Shown: positions 17,625-26,769, counted from the stretch's first letter. The stretch: 64,000 bases of DNA from Wenyingzhuangia heitensis (GCF_011762155.1 NZ_JAASQL010000002.1:372001-436000), one strand, 5' to 3'. Numbers and translations are program-made. The notes: generated by a model not told the origin, from the letters alone.

Positions 17625-19847
17625 TTAATTTTTTGCTTTTATAGGCAATGTAATCTTTATTTTTGTTCCTTGGTTAATTTCCGATTCAAAATCTATATAC
17701 CCTTTGTGGTCTTGTATAATTGTATAAGCTATAGATAAGCCTAATCCAATTCCTTTACCAGGGTCTTTGGTCGTAAAAAAAGGTTCTATAATTTTAGGTA
17801 GGTCTTGTTTCATAATTCCACAACCTGTATCTATTATTTCAATAAAAACAGCCTCTTTGTTTTTATGAGTTTTAATTGTGATTGTTCCTGTATTTAAAAT
17901 GGATTGTATGGCATTTAATAGAATATTTATAAATACTTGATGTAGTTTGTTCGATTTTCCTTTAATCAGTAATTCTTGTGAATCATATTGCTTGTTAAAT
18001 ATAATTTTAGAACTAGTTTGGTTAGATAACACGGCTAAACAATTGTTAATAATAGAATGGATGTTACAATTGTTGTCTATAACATTGGTGTCGTTGCTAA
18101 ACTGGTTTAGTCCTTTTACAATAGATGAAATTCTTGTAATAGCTGTTTCTGTACTTGTGAGTAGTAAATCTGTTGTATGTTTATCTTTGCTACCATATTT
18201 TTCAAAATAGTCTACAAGGCCATAGTGAATACCTGTAAGATATTGTAGAGGGTTATTAATTTCATGAGAAACTCCCGCTGTTAAGACTCCAAGAGATGCC
18301 ATTTTTTCGGAGGCTACCAAGCGTGATTGTGTTTCTTTTAGTGTTGTTAAAGTAATTTCTACCTCTTCTTTTTGATTTTTTAATTCTTCGTAAAGTTTTT
18401 CAAGTTTTATATTGGCATTTTTTAAAGCTTTGGTACGTTTATTTACTAGCGATTCTAAATTTAATTTATTTTCTTCAAGTTCTTTTTCATAGTTTTTAAG
18501 TTCTGTAATGTCTAGAACTACACCACCAACAGCATTTTTATTGTTTGCTGTTTTAATTTTAAACTTTAAGTTTTTTAACCATTTTGTTTTACCATATAAA
18601 ACAACAGAAAAATTAAATTCAACATTCTCTTGTTTTCCAGATAGTATTTTTAAATCTGCTTCTTTTAGTTTTTTTGTTGTTGCTTCATCAAATAATTCTT
18701 TTAATTCCTTTTGAGCTGTTACAGTGTCTATATTTTTATTTTGATAAATATAATTATGAGCACTATCTTTTATATATGCGTAAATGGGAGTATTTTCCAT
18801 AAAACTATGAAAACGTTCATTGCTTTCTCTAAGTAGTTTTTCTGCTTTTTTTCTTTTGGACTCTTCTCTTAATACATTTCTGGCTTTTACCAAAGAATAA
18901 AAGTAATAGGAAATGGCAATAAATAGCAATATAAGAATTTTGATAAGCCTACTTCTAAAATTAGAAAGTGCTAAATAGACTTCACTTTCTTGATAAGATA
19001 TTAAAATAGTCCAAAAGGTATTACCATGTAGTACATGATAATAAACGACATACATTTCTTCGGAATTATCATTTAAACGTAATGTATTTTGATGTGTAAT
19101 TTTTCCTGTTCCACTTTTATAGTTTTTTATTTTGTCAAGCAATTTAAGAGTATGCTTGTCATTATTAGTGGTTTCAAATATAGATTTTCCTTGGTGTTCT
19201 TTATGGGTGCAATAAACCTCTGTGTAGTTTTCGGTAATTAACCAAGCCAATCCTTTTTTGTTTGATTTTATATTATCTAAGAAAAGCTCTCCCATTTTGT
19301 CTATAGGAATTAAAATAGCAAGACTCCCCATGTACTTTGTTTTATCAAAAATAGGTACGTGCATTGCAATTGCATAATATCCTTGTACACTCATAAAAAC
19401 ATCACTAATAACAGGTTTTTTGGTAGCTAAAGTTTCTTTTACATGTTCTTGATTAGAAATGTCTTTTCCTATTGCAGCTTTGTTTATAGGATAGGTATGT
19501 TCAATTATTCCTTTGTTATCAACTTTGGTTATTGCTTTTATTACACTTTTATGATTGTCATAAAAATATTTCATAGAGGTTTTTCCATTCTCTGTAAAAT
19601 GAATAATGTCATTTTGTTTAACAATGTATGATAAGCTAGATTGGTAATTATCCCAAAAAGAGGAGATTCCTTGTGATGCTGTTTTGGCTAAAATTAACTG
19701 TTCTTTGTTAAATTCTTGAATCGTATTTTTTTTAACATCTTTGTACATTAAATAAAAACTAAGGCAAAACATTCCTAGTGTAAAAAAGATAAACACATAT
19801 CTTTTAAAGAATTTAATGGTGAAAAATGTATAAAAATGTTTTTTCAT
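17625..19847 (-). CDS. Membrane sensor histidine kinase with extracytoplasmic Cache domain and PAS
   Basis: A 740-residue kinase. A membrane helix near residues 12-32 is followed by a ~270-residue extracytoplasmic region of double-Cache character (with GSLAILIPIDKMGELF and the ESEVYLALSNF end), then a second helix near 305-322. A PAS domain covers about 345-450 and leads into a coiled coil (~450-510). The HisKA domain has His528 in GVSHEINNPLQ, and the HATPase has NILLNAIQS, DTGCGI and GKGIGLGLSI. All catalytic boxes are intact. It senses an external small molecule, of unknown identity. It forms a two-gene unit with the receiver at 17257-17622. Confidence 0.88.
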   Translation of the reverse strand: MKKHFYTFFTIKFFKRYVFIFFTLGMFCLSFYLMYKDVKKNTIQEFNKEQLILAKTASQGISSFWDNYQSSLSYIVKQNDIIHFTENGKTSMKYFYDNHKSVIKAITKVDNKGIIEHTYPINKAAIGKDISNQEHVKETLATKKPVISDVFMSVQGYYAIAMHVPIFDKTKYMGSLAILIPIDKMGELFLDNIKSNKKGLAWLITENYTEVYCTHKEHQGKSIFETTNNDKHTLKLLDKIKNYKSGTGKITHQNTLRLNDNSEEMYVVYYHVLHGNTFWTILISYQESEVYLALSNFRSRLIKILILLFIAISYYFYSLVKARNVLREESKRKKAEKLLRESNERFHSFMENTPIYAYIKDSAHNYIYQNKNIDTVTAQKELKELFDEATTKKLKEADLKILSGKQENVEFNFSVVLYGKTKWLKNLKFKIKTANNKNAVGGVVLDITELKNYEKELEENKLNLESLVNKRTKALKNANIKLEKLYEELKNQKEEVEITLTTLKETQSRLVASEKMASLGVLTAGVSHEINNPLQYLTGIHYGLVDYFEKYGSKDKHTTDLLLTSTETAITRISSIVKGLNQFSNDTNVIDNNCNIHSIINNCLAVLSNQTSSKIIFNKQYDSQELLIKGKSNKLHQVFINILLNAIQSILNTGTITIKTHKNKEAVFIEIIDTGCGIMKQDLPKIIEPFFTTKDPGKGIGLGLSIAYTIIQDHKGYIDFESEINQGTKIKITLPIKAKN

Positions 19848-20080
19848 TTATGCACTAAACAGTTGATTTGTTATAAATTTAACAAAAACAGTTTCAAAAT
19901 TGTTGTAATATAAATAAAATTAAAGTTTTATCGTTCAACGGTTTAGTATATGCGTTTGTAGTAAAGACTTAGTAGGTGGGGATTTGTATTTTAATGTTTT
20001 TGAGGTGTAAAATAATAGTAATTATGTTTACTGTAGATTATTAAAATATATAAAGGTACTGTGTTTATGCATTTTAATAA

Positions 20081-20116
20081 TTAAGCCATTTGCTAGTTTA
20101 CTAGCAAATGGCTTAA
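20081..20116. terminator. 17-bp inverted repeat in intergenic spacer
   Basis: A perfect inverted repeat (20081-20097 with 20100-20116) has a 2-base loop around TTAAGCCATTTGCTAGT. It lies 27 bp beyond the end of the CBS kinase gene and is probably its terminator; T-rich sequence follows in the minus direction. The rest of the 19848-20143 spacer is AT-rich with no gene that I can see. Confidence 0.6.
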
Positions 20117-20143
20117 CAAATAGATATCTGAAATGTAAAAAAA

Positions 20144-21232
20144 CTATATAGTTATTGTGGCTGTTTGTTTTAATGGCATTGTAAAGAAAAATGTAGTTTC
20201 TGTTTCTTTAGAAACCAAGTTTATTTTACCATTTAATAATTCTGAAAACCTTTTTGTTAAAGGAAGTCCAATACCAAGACCATCAACTAATTCATTATTT
20301 TTATAGTCTTGTTTTTCAAAAACTTCAAAAATCTTATTTTTCCTATCATCAGAAATTTTAGGGCCATAGTTTTTTACAAAAAATATAAGATCATTACCAC
20401 TAACTTCATAGCCATATAAGACTGTTCTTTTCTCAAAAGAAAACTTAATAGCATTGTCTATTAGGTGATATAATATATGTTTTATTATTTTTATATCGGC
20501 AGAAATTACCAAAGAGGGGCTTGGATTTTTATAACTTATTTCTAGTTCTTTGTTAGATTCTTCTATCGATATTTCAAAATAACTTTTTAAACTAGATAAG
20601 ACATCTTCAATTTTAAAATTATTTGTTTCTATTGTTATTTGTTCACCAGAGTTTAGCAAAGACAAATCCACAAGATCATTTAAAACAAGTAACAACCTGT
20701 CTGCACTTTTTCTAATTATTGAAGAGTATTCACTATTTGCTGATTCTTTATTGTTAATATTTAAGTCTGTTATTAGGTCTAAAAAACCTAATAAACCATT
20801 TAAAGGAGTTCTTACTTCATGAGAAAGATTATGTAAGAAGGATTCTTTTAAGTTTTCCGATATAATACTTTTGTTGTACAGCTCTTCTATCGTATTATTT
20901 AAGTTGTTTAATACGGTATGCTTCTCTACAATACCAATAAACGTATCATCTTTAAACACAGGCAATGCAGAACATTGACTGCTATTAAATTTATTTAAAC
21001 TAGAAAGTAGAGTATCATTTGTATTTAATTGTTCTTTGCTGGTTAAACAATCAATAACTAATTTGTATCGTTTTTTAACTAAGTCACAAGTAGTTAAAAT
21101 TCCGTGAAAATTATTTTGGTCGTCAATTACTGCTAAATATCCTTTTTCAAGAATTTTTTCTTCAGCAATACTTGTAGCACTATAAGGATTAACTTTAGTG
21201 TACGAATTTAAAATGTGTTTTGAAATTTCCAT
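20144..21232 (-). CDS. Soluble histidine kinase with N-terminal CBS-domain pair
   Basis: A 362-residue kinase without membrane segments. The first ~125 residues read as tandem CBS domains (GYLAVIDDQNNFHGILT and SQCSALPVFKDDTFIGIVEKH). HisKA follows with His138 in NLSHEVRTPLNG, and the HATPase has the N box HLIDNAIKF and the G2 box DGLGIGLPLT. CBS pairs commonly bind adenine nucleotides, so the kinase may read energy or nucleotide state; this is inferred. Its start overlaps the stop of the small upstream gene by one base. No receiver lies directly next to it; the nearest is at 17257-17622. Confidence 0.85.
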   Translation of the reverse strand: MEISKHILNSYTKVNPYSATSIAEEKILEKGYLAVIDDQNNFHGILTTCDLVKKRYKLVIDCLTSKEQLNTNDTLLSSLNKFNSSQCSALPVFKDDTFIGIVEKHTVLNNLNNTIEELYNKSIISENLKESFLHNLSHEVRTPLNGLLGFLDLITDLNINNKESANSEYSSIIRKSADRLLLVLNDLVDLSLLNSGEQITIETNNFKIEDVLSSLKSYFEISIEESNKELEISYKNPSPSLVISADIKIIKHILYHLIDNAIKFSFEKRTVLYGYEVSGNDLIFFVKNYGPKISDDRKNKIFEVFEKQDYKNNELVDGLGIGLPLTKRFSELLNGKINLVSKETETTFFFTMPLKQTATITI

Positions 21233-21579
21233 TAAAATGTCCCTTCAATTGAATCATAGAATATTTTTAACTTAAAATCAACTTTTATAATTTCACATTC
21301 GGAAACATAAGGAAACACTTTTTCAGCAAGAATATTAATGATTTTTTCAGAGTCCATTTTTTTTAAGACTCTTTTATTAATAAAAACAGACTCTATATTA
21401 GTGGTGTCTATTTCAAAAACATCAAATTCATTGGGTATTAATAATTCGAAAGATTTTGAAACTCCAATAATTCCTTGAGGACATTTTTTTCCTAGAATCA
21501 AAATATCTTCAAATGGAGGGAGTCTAATTTCTTTAAAACTCAATTGGACGGAATACTTTTGGGAGGCATTATTTTTCAT
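21232..21579 (-). CDS. Small protein of unknown function, coupled to CBS kinase
   Basis: A 115-residue, probably soluble alpha/beta protein; no family recognised. Its stop codon overlaps the ATG of the CBS-domain kinase by one base, which implies coupled translation and a shared task. Segments such as PPFEDILILGKKCPQGIIG and NIESVFINKRVLKKM suggest alternating strands and helices. It could be a sensor or adaptor for the kinase. Confidence 0.7.
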   Translation of the reverse strand: MKNNASQKYSVQLSFKEIRLPPFEDILILGKKCPQGIIGVSKSFELLIPNEFDVFEIDTTNIESVFINKRVLKKMDSEKIINILAEKVFPYVSECEIIKVDFKLKIFYDSIEGTF

Positions 21580-21918
21580 AAATTTTTAATAAAATAAGGT
21601 TCAGCGATTTTTAAACTTTATTTTTGGTTTTATTGTGTTTGTATTTTTATGACGTATTTGATATAGGGTATCACAAATAGCATAATTATTTATAATAAGT
21701 TAAAATTAAGTAAATATATTTTCTAAATCTAAAATATTAACATACAATGTGTGCATAAAGAATATTTGCCACAAACTAAAGTAATAAGAGTTTGTATTTG
21801 TTGTGATATGGTAGTTTTTATTCTAAATACTACTATTTTAGTGATTAATTTTTCTTGATATTTTAGAATATTTGTTTTAAAAAATAAACGTGGTTTTGTA
21901 ATTTTAAAAAAAAGTAGA
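21580..21918. other. 339-bp intergenic spacer between divergent genes
   Basis: This is very AT-rich sequence between the unknown gene/kinase operon (minus) and the HAD phosphatase (plus). I see no RNA gene or clear operator. An 85-codon minus-strand frame at 21729-21986 overlaps the HAD gene start and has no coding character. Promoters for both sides must lie here. Confidence 0.6.
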
Positions 21919-22575
21919 ATGTTAGTTAAAGCTGTAGTTTTTGATTTAGATGGTACCTTAGTAAATTCTTTAGAGGATATTGCCAATTCTATGAATATGG
22001 TGTTAGAAAGACATCATTTTCCCACACATAGTTTCGTTGCTTATCAGCAATTTATAGGTCACGGAATTAGAGATTTGGTGAGCAAGGCAATTCCAGATTC
22101 TCACAAAAATGATAATTTTATCTCGAGTTTTTTAAAAGAAATGATGGAGGTGTACAGTATGCAATGTACAAAAAACACTAAAATGTACGCGGGGATTTCG
22201 GATTTGTTAGATTCACTAACTGCCAAAGAAATACCAATGGTTGTGTTTTCTAACAAAGTAGAAGTATTGACAAAAAAAGTAGTATCAGAAGTATTGTCCG
22301 ATTGGACATTTTATAAAACCATAGGTTTAACTACTGAAGCACTAAAAAAACCAAACCCAGACAAAGCTTTACAAATAGCTCAAAAATTAGGAGTTGCTAG
22401 TGATGAAATTCTTTTTATAGGAGATTCTGAAGCTGATATGCAAACAGCTAACCGTGCAAAAATGCAACCTGTAGGTGTATTGTGGGGATTTAGAACTAAA
22501 GCACAATTGTTGAATAGTGGAGCTAAGTATATTATAAAAGAACCTATGGAGTTGATGAAAATTGTAGAAGGGTAG
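21919..22575 (+). CDS. HAD-family phosphatase, phosphoglycolate phosphatase-like
   Basis: A 218-residue HAD hydrolase with the nucleophile motif VFDLDGTLVNS (Asp9, Asp11), motif II Ser in VVFSNK, the Lys of KKPNP and the acidic motif FIGDSEADMQ. The helical cap after motif I is of the C1 type seen in phosphoglycolate phosphatase and similar small-molecule phosphatases. The exact substrate is uncertain. It appears to be a core gene bordering the accessory methyltransferase locus that begins 50 bp downstream. Confidence 0.85.
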   Translation: MLVKAVVFDLDGTLVNSLEDIANSMNMVLERHHFPTHSFVAYQQFIGHGIRDLVSKAIPDSHKNDNFISSFLKEMMEVYSMQCTKNTKMYAGISDLLDSLTAKEIPMVVFSNKVEVLTKKVVSEVLSDWTFYKTIGLTTEALKKPNPDKALQIAQKLGVASDEILFIGDSEADMQTANRAKMQPVGVLWGFRTKAQLLNSGAKYIIKEPMELMKIVEG

Positions 22576-22625
22576 TTTTTGTTTTAGTAATTATAATGAT
22601 AAATGTTTATATTGCAATAAAAAGT

Positions 22626-22850
22626 ATGGCTATAGTAGGAGAAATTATAAAAGAATCTCATAGTAACATCAATACAAGGGGTGGTGAGGTAATTTCGGAT
22701 GTAATTTTTAATAATGAATATTTTCAAATAAGAACTTATGCTATGGGTGATTATGATAGAAAAAATGGTTCAAAACAAAATATTCAGCTAACAAAAGAAA
22801 AAGCGATAGAATTAAGAAAACTAATGGATAAATTTATAGGAGATCGTTAA
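22626..22850 (+). CDS. Small PC4-like putative ssDNA-binding protein
   Basis: A 74-residue protein from the ATG at 22626; an in-frame ATG at 22596 would add ten residues. The C-terminal half, with IRTYAMGDYDRKNGSKQ followed by NIQLTKEKAIELRKLMD, resembles the PC4/transcriptional coactivator p15 fold pattern (IRxY, a basic turn with Gly-Ser-Lys, then a strand LT and a helix). That likeness is by eye and weak. It lies between the HAD gene and the methyltransferase operon in the same direction, separated from the latter by 156 bp holding a promoter and a palindrome. It may be a regulator or DNA-binding accessory of that locus, or an unrelated small gene. Confidence 0.5.
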   Translation: MAIVGEIIKESHSNINTRGGEVISDVIFNNEYFQIRTYAMGDYDRKNGSKQNIQLTKEKAIELRKLMDKFIGDR

Positions 22851-22870
22851 CTTTTTAGTGTACTAGTTAA

Positions 22871-22878
22871 TATCTTTG
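22871..22878 (+). promoter_or_regulatory. -7 box of the methyltransferase/ATPase operon
   Basis: TATCTTTG fits the Bacteroidota TAnnTTTG box. It would start transcription near 22885, leaving a leader of about 120 bases before the methyltransferase ATG. No clear -33 TTTG is present 19 bp upstream, so the promoter may be weak or regulated. Confidence 0.45.
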
Positions 22879-22945
22879 TAAAATCAAATAAAAACTCATT
22901 TTTAGTTTGTTACTAATAAATAAACATATTGATGTTTTGCTCCAT

Positions 22946-22963
22946 ATAGTTTGTATAAACTAT
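22946..22963. promoter_or_regulatory. Palindrome in the leader of the methyltransferase operon
   Basis: ATAGTTT-GTAT-AAACTAT is a perfect inverted repeat with 7-bp arms, followed six bases later by a T7 run. It could be a protein operator (autoregulation, as is common for restriction-modification loci) or, in RNA, a small attenuator hairpin in the leader. It lies 43 bp before the start codon. Confidence 0.45.
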
Positions 22964-23006
22964 TGTAGCTTTTTTTAAAAGATTTAGAAATTTACTATAT
23001 TTTATT

Positions 23007-24218
23007 ATGAACAACTCTAATACATACATAGATTTATTCTCTGGTTGTGGAGGCCTTTCTTTGGGATTACACAATGCAGGTTGGAAAGGTGTATTTGCTA
23101 TTGAAAAAAGTGAAGATGCGTTTAAGACGCTAGAACATAATTTAATAAAAGGTAAAAAACACTTTGAATGGCCAAACTGGTTAGCACAAAAACATCATGA
23201 TATTAATAATGTTATAGAAAGTCATTCTGAGAATCTAAAATCATTAAGAGGGAGTATTGATCTAGTTGCTGGAGGACCACCTTGTCAGGGGTTTTCAATG
23301 GCTGGTAGAAGAATAGAAAATGATTCTAGGAATGATTTGATAAATTCTTATATTGAATTTATAGATTTAGTCCAACCAAAATTAATTTTCTTTGAGAATG
23401 TAAAAGGATTTACTCAAGGTTTTAAGCATAACAATACAAAAGGTAAAGTATATTCTAATTATGTAAAAGAAGAACTTACGAGTAAAGGATATTTAGTTCA
23501 GGGACATCTTATAAATTTTGCAGATTTTGGAATTCCTCAAAAGAGAACAAGATTTATTTTAGTAGGAATTAAAAATGAATTTTTAAACGGGAACACTGAT
23601 ATAGATAAAGAAACTTTTTTTAAAGAAATTTTAAAGAATAGAGAGCAGTTTTTAATTAATAAAAATTTAATAGTCAATCCAACATTAGAACATGCCATTT
23701 CAGATTTATTACAAGCAAATGGACAAGTTGAATCTGAATCTCCAAATTTTAAAGCCGGAGTTTATGGAGAGATAAAGTCTGAATATCAAAAATATGCTAG
23801 AAAGCATAAAATTCAAAATAGTAAAGTTGATAGTCATAGATTTGCAAAACACACAGATATTGTAAAGAATAGATTTCAAATAGCTTTAGATGAAAAATTG
23901 ACAAGTGCTACTTATAGAGAGCGTTTTCAATTAAAAAAAAGTAGTACAAAAATATTAGAAGCTAACAAGCCAACACCAACTATAACCACTTTGCCTGACG
24001 ATTATATTCATTATTGCGAACCTAGGATTATGACCGTTCGTGAGTATGCTCGTATACAGTCTTTTCCAGATAACTATCAGTTTAAAGGTAAATATACTAC
24101 GGGTGGGAAAAGAAGAACACAAGAGGTTCCAAGGTATTCACAAATAGGGAATGCCATTCCACCATTATTTGGAGAACAAGCAGGTCTAGTTTTAAAACAA
24201 TTGATTAATAATGGGTGA
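23007..24218 (+). CDS. DNA (cytosine-5-)-methyltransferase
   Basis: A complete 403-residue C5 methyltransferase. Motif I is DLFSGCGGLSLGL (SAM binding), motif IV GGPPCQGFSMAGRR with catalytic Cys93, motif VI FFENVKG (Glu130), motif VIII QKRTRFILVG and motif X RYSQIGNAIPPLFGE. The target-recognition stretch lies between about residues 190 and 340 and shows nothing that identifies the site. No restriction endonuclease gene with a recognisable PD-(D/E)XK or HNH motif is adjacent. Instead the gene overlaps by 8 bp with a double-GHKL ATPase gene and heads a four-gene operon. It may protect host DNA or mark it as self for the downstream proteins. Confidence 0.95.
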   Translation: MNNSNTYIDLFSGCGGLSLGLHNAGWKGVFAIEKSEDAFKTLEHNLIKGKKHFEWPNWLAQKHHDINNVIESHSENLKSLRGSIDLVAGGPPCQGFSMAGRRIENDSRNDLINSYIEFIDLVQPKLIFFENVKGFTQGFKHNNTKGKVYSNYVKEELTSKGYLVQGHLINFADFGIPQKRTRFILVGIKNEFLNGNTDIDKETFFKEILKNREQFLINKNLIVNPTLEHAISDLLQANGQVESESPNFKAGVYGEIKSEYQKYARKHKIQNSKVDSHRFAKHTDIVKNRFQIALDEKLTSATYRERFQLKKSSTKILEANKPTPTITTLPDDYIHYCEPRIMTVREYARIQSFPDNYQFKGKYTTGGKRRTQEVPRYSQIGNAIPPLFGEQAGLVLKQLINNG

Positions 24219-26769
24219 TGAATTAGAGTTTAAAATCAGTACAGGTTTAAAAGATATTATTGGTAAAGATTTAATTACTGATGAATTTATAGCTGTGTTT
24301 GAATTAGTAAAAAACTCTTATGATGCTTTTGCTAAAAATGTGATAATTATCATTGAAGATGATAAATTAATTATTTCAGACGATGGTAAAGGAATGTCGC
24401 TTGATGATTTAAAAAATAAATGGTTGTTTGTTGCGTATTCAGCAAAAAAAGATAACTCAGAAGACATTAATAGTTTAGATAAGAATGAATCTTATAGAGA
24501 TATAATTCAAGAAAGAAAGCACTATGCAGGTGCAAAAGGAATTGGTAGATTTTCTAGTGATAGATTAGGGAAATTACTTACCATAAAGACAAAAAATAAT
24601 TATTCTACAAATCTAGAAGAATTAAAAATTGATTGGTCAAGGTTTGAGAAAAATCAAAAAAACACATTTGAAACAGTAAAAGTTAATCACAGCACGATTA
24701 CTAATAACGGTGTGAAATTTCCTGAAAACTCTAATTCAGGAACTATATTAGAAATCTCCAATCTATATAATGTTTGGGATAGAACAAGGATATTAGCATT
24801 AAAACATTCTTTAGAAAAACTTATAAACCCTTTTTCTGATAATAATGATTTTAATATAGAAATTATTTGTAATAGAGAACTAGATAACGATAAGAATGGT
24901 TTTTATAAATCTGGAAGAGATAAAAAAGGAAAAAAGTATTTTGACAGAGATAAAGTTAATGGACTTATCAAAAACGCTATCCTTGATATATTAGAACTAA
25001 AGACTTCACAGATTACTTTTAAAATTTCAAAAGGAGAAATTGAAACTAAAATAATTGATAGAGGAGAATTAATCTATCATATAAAAGAGCCAGCTAAAGA
25101 TTTTCAAATTATAGAAAATTTGCAAATTGATTTATACTTTTTAAATCGTTCTGCTAAACACAATTTTTCTCTTAAAATGGGAATTCAACCAATTCACTTT
25201 GGTTCTATATTTTTATTTAAGAACGGCTTTAGAATACAACCTTTTGGAGAAAAAGGAGATGATAGTTGGGGTATTGATTTTAGAGCTCAACAAGGTTATA
25301 ATCGGTTTTTAGGAACTCGAAATTTATTCGGAAGAGTCTCAATTTCTACTGACAATTTAGAACAATTTAAAGAGGTTTCAAACAGAGAAGGAGGTTTAAT
25401 AGAAACACCTGGTTATCATGAGTTAATTAATGCTTTTGATTTAGCTCACAGAAGATTAGAAAGGTATGTGGTTGGAGTTCTTTGGGGAGAAGGATTTAGA
25501 AAGCAAAAATATTTTGGTGATGACAGCGATAAAGCAGCTCAATATAGGCTTGAATTATCAACAGATAAAGATTCTGACAACCTTGAAATTGTTAAATCAA
25601 ATTTAGGAAGCAAACTCGATTTTATTCAAATTATTAAAAGTTTATCTTCCAACAAGGATATTAAAATAATTGATTTTAATAAAGATTTTATTGATTTGGT
25701 AAATGAAAAAATTGATGATACTCAATTAAAATTTATTTCCGATTTAAAAGACATCGCTGATAAAACGGATGATTACAAGCTTCTAAATAAAGTAAATGAT
25801 ATAGAGAATTCTTTTGAAAGATTAAAAAAAGAAAAAGAAAATGCTCAAAAAAAGGCGATAGAAGAAGAACGAAAAAGAAAAGAAGCTGAAGCGAAAGTAA
25901 TAAAAGAAGAAAAAGCACGTAAAGAAGCAGAAAACAAAGCTAAAAAAGAAGAAGAAAAAAGAATAAAAGCGGAATTAGATACTTTAAAAAAAGAAAAAGA
26001 AAGAGCATTAGCTGACTTAGCTAAATTAAAAGCAGAACAAAAAGCAAGAGAAGAAAAAGAAAAGAACAAGGATTTATCTGATAAACTAATAATTGAAACT
26101 AAAAAAACTCAGTACTTAACCGCAACTCGTAAAACACTTAGTGATGATGCTGAGCAACTTGTGCATTCAATAGATTTATATGTTGGGAATGCATCAACAT
26201 ATGTTAATGATTTACTTATCTCAAATATCGATGAGCAAACTAAGTCTAAAATATATTCAATTAAGAATAATATTGATAAAGCAATTAAAGTTTCTCAAAT
26301 AATTATTAAATCAAATTTTGATTATAAATATACAAGTCAAAGAATTAATTTGCCTGGATATATTAAAGAATATCTTGAGGGGATTGATTTGTCTAGAGGT
26401 AATGTGAGGATTGAGACTAAGAATGTATTTGAAAAGTTTGCTCTAATAAATCCAATAGAGATTGATATTGTATTTGATAATTTAGTTTCAAATTCTATTA
26501 AGGCAAAAGCAGAAAATATTATAGTAGAGTTTATTAAATCAAAAACTAAATTAGAAATTTACTATTATGACGATGGTATTGGTGTTTCCGAAATTCTTTT
26601 AAAAAACCCTGATTCTATTTTCGAGTTAGGAGTTAGAGATTCAAAAGAAAAAGGTTCAGGTATAGGTATGTATGATGCTAAAAAAAGAATAACAAACTTA
26701 AAAGGTTCGATTAATTTTATTGGTAATAATATCAAATTAAGTGGAGCTTCATTTAAAATAGTTTTATAA
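24211..26769 (+). CDS. Double-GHKL ATPase: MutL/MORC-like N-domain, coiled coil, histidine-kinase-like C-domain
   Basis: An 852-residue protein. The N-terminus is a GHKL ATPase of the MutL/MORC/Hsp90 kind: ELVKNSYDA (Glu31-Asn35), ISDDGKGMS (Asp57-Asp58) and GAKGIGRFS (107-115), followed by an S5-like region. Residues ~530-630 form a highly charged Lys/Glu coiled coil. The C-terminus holds a second, histidine-kinase-type ATPase: N box FDNLVSNS (~755-762), G1 DDGIGV (~787), F box IFELGV and G2 GSGIGMY (~815-821). Just before it, His652 in EQLVHSIDLY lies where a DHp phospho-acceptor would be. It overlaps the methyltransferase by 8 bp and the receiver-like gene by 1 bp. MutL-like ATPases are known in restriction-modification operons (Iyer, Abhiman and Aravind 2008). 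It is probably a DNA-state sensor and signalling kinase; this role is inferred. Confidence 0.85.
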   Translation: MGDELEFKISTGLKDIIGKDLITDEFIAVFELVKNSYDAFAKNVIIIIEDDKLIISDDGKGMSLDDLKNKWLFVAYSAKKDNSEDINSLDKNESYRDIIQERKHYAGAKGIGRFSSDRLGKLLTIKTKNNYSTNLEELKIDWSRFEKNQKNTFETVKVNHSTITNNGVKFPENSNSGTILEISNLYNVWDRTRILALKHSLEKLINPFSDNNDFNIEIICNRELDNDKNGFYKSGRDKKGKKYFDRDKVNGLIKNAILDILELKTSQITFKISKGEIETKIIDRGELIYHIKEPAKDFQIIENLQIDLYFLNRSAKHNFSLKMGIQPIHFGSIFLFKNGFRIQPFGEKGDDSWGIDFRAQQGYNRFLGTRNLFGRVSISTDNLEQFKEVSNREGGLIETPGYHELINAFDLAHRRLERYVVGVLWGEGFRKQKYFGDDSDKAAQYRLELSTDKDSDNLEIVKSNLGSKLDFIQIIKSLSSNKDIKIIDFNKDFIDLVNEKIDDTQLKFISDLKDIADKTDDYKLLNKVNDIENSFERLKKEKENAQKKAIEEERKRKEAEAKVIKEEKARKEAENKAKKEEEKRIKAELDTLKKEKERALADLAKLKAEQKAREEKEKNKDLSDKLIIETKKTQYLTATRKTLSDDAEQLVHSIDLYVGNASTYVNDLLISNIDEQTKSKIYSIKNNIDKAIKVSQIIIKSNFDYKYTSQRINLPGYIKEYLEGIDLSRGNVRIETKNVFEKFALINPIEIDIVFDNLVSNSIKAKAENIIVEFIKSKTKLEIYYYDDGIGVSEILLKNPDSIFELGVRDSKEKGSGIGMYDAKKRITNLKGSINFIGNNIKLSGASFKIVL

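Noticed and set aside
21729-21986. 85-codon minus-strand frame in the spacer before the HAD gene
   Set aside because: It overlaps the HAD start, has no recognisable domain and is basic low-complexity sequence; treated as chance.
23007-24218. Ordinary type II restriction-modification system
   Set aside because: The methyltransferase is normal, but no adjacent product shows an endonuclease motif; the three following genes have signalling- and protease-like features instead.
25733-26069. Antisense open frames over the coiled-coil region of the double-GHKL gene
   Set aside because: They are translations of the KE-rich repeat in the opposite strand, giving Phe/Leu/Ser-rich low-complexity peptides; no start context or independent support.
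25800-26080. Possible tandem DNA repeat
   Set aside because: The apparent periodicity comes from GAAAAAGAA-type codons of a charged coiled coil, not from repeated DNA units or a CRISPR array.
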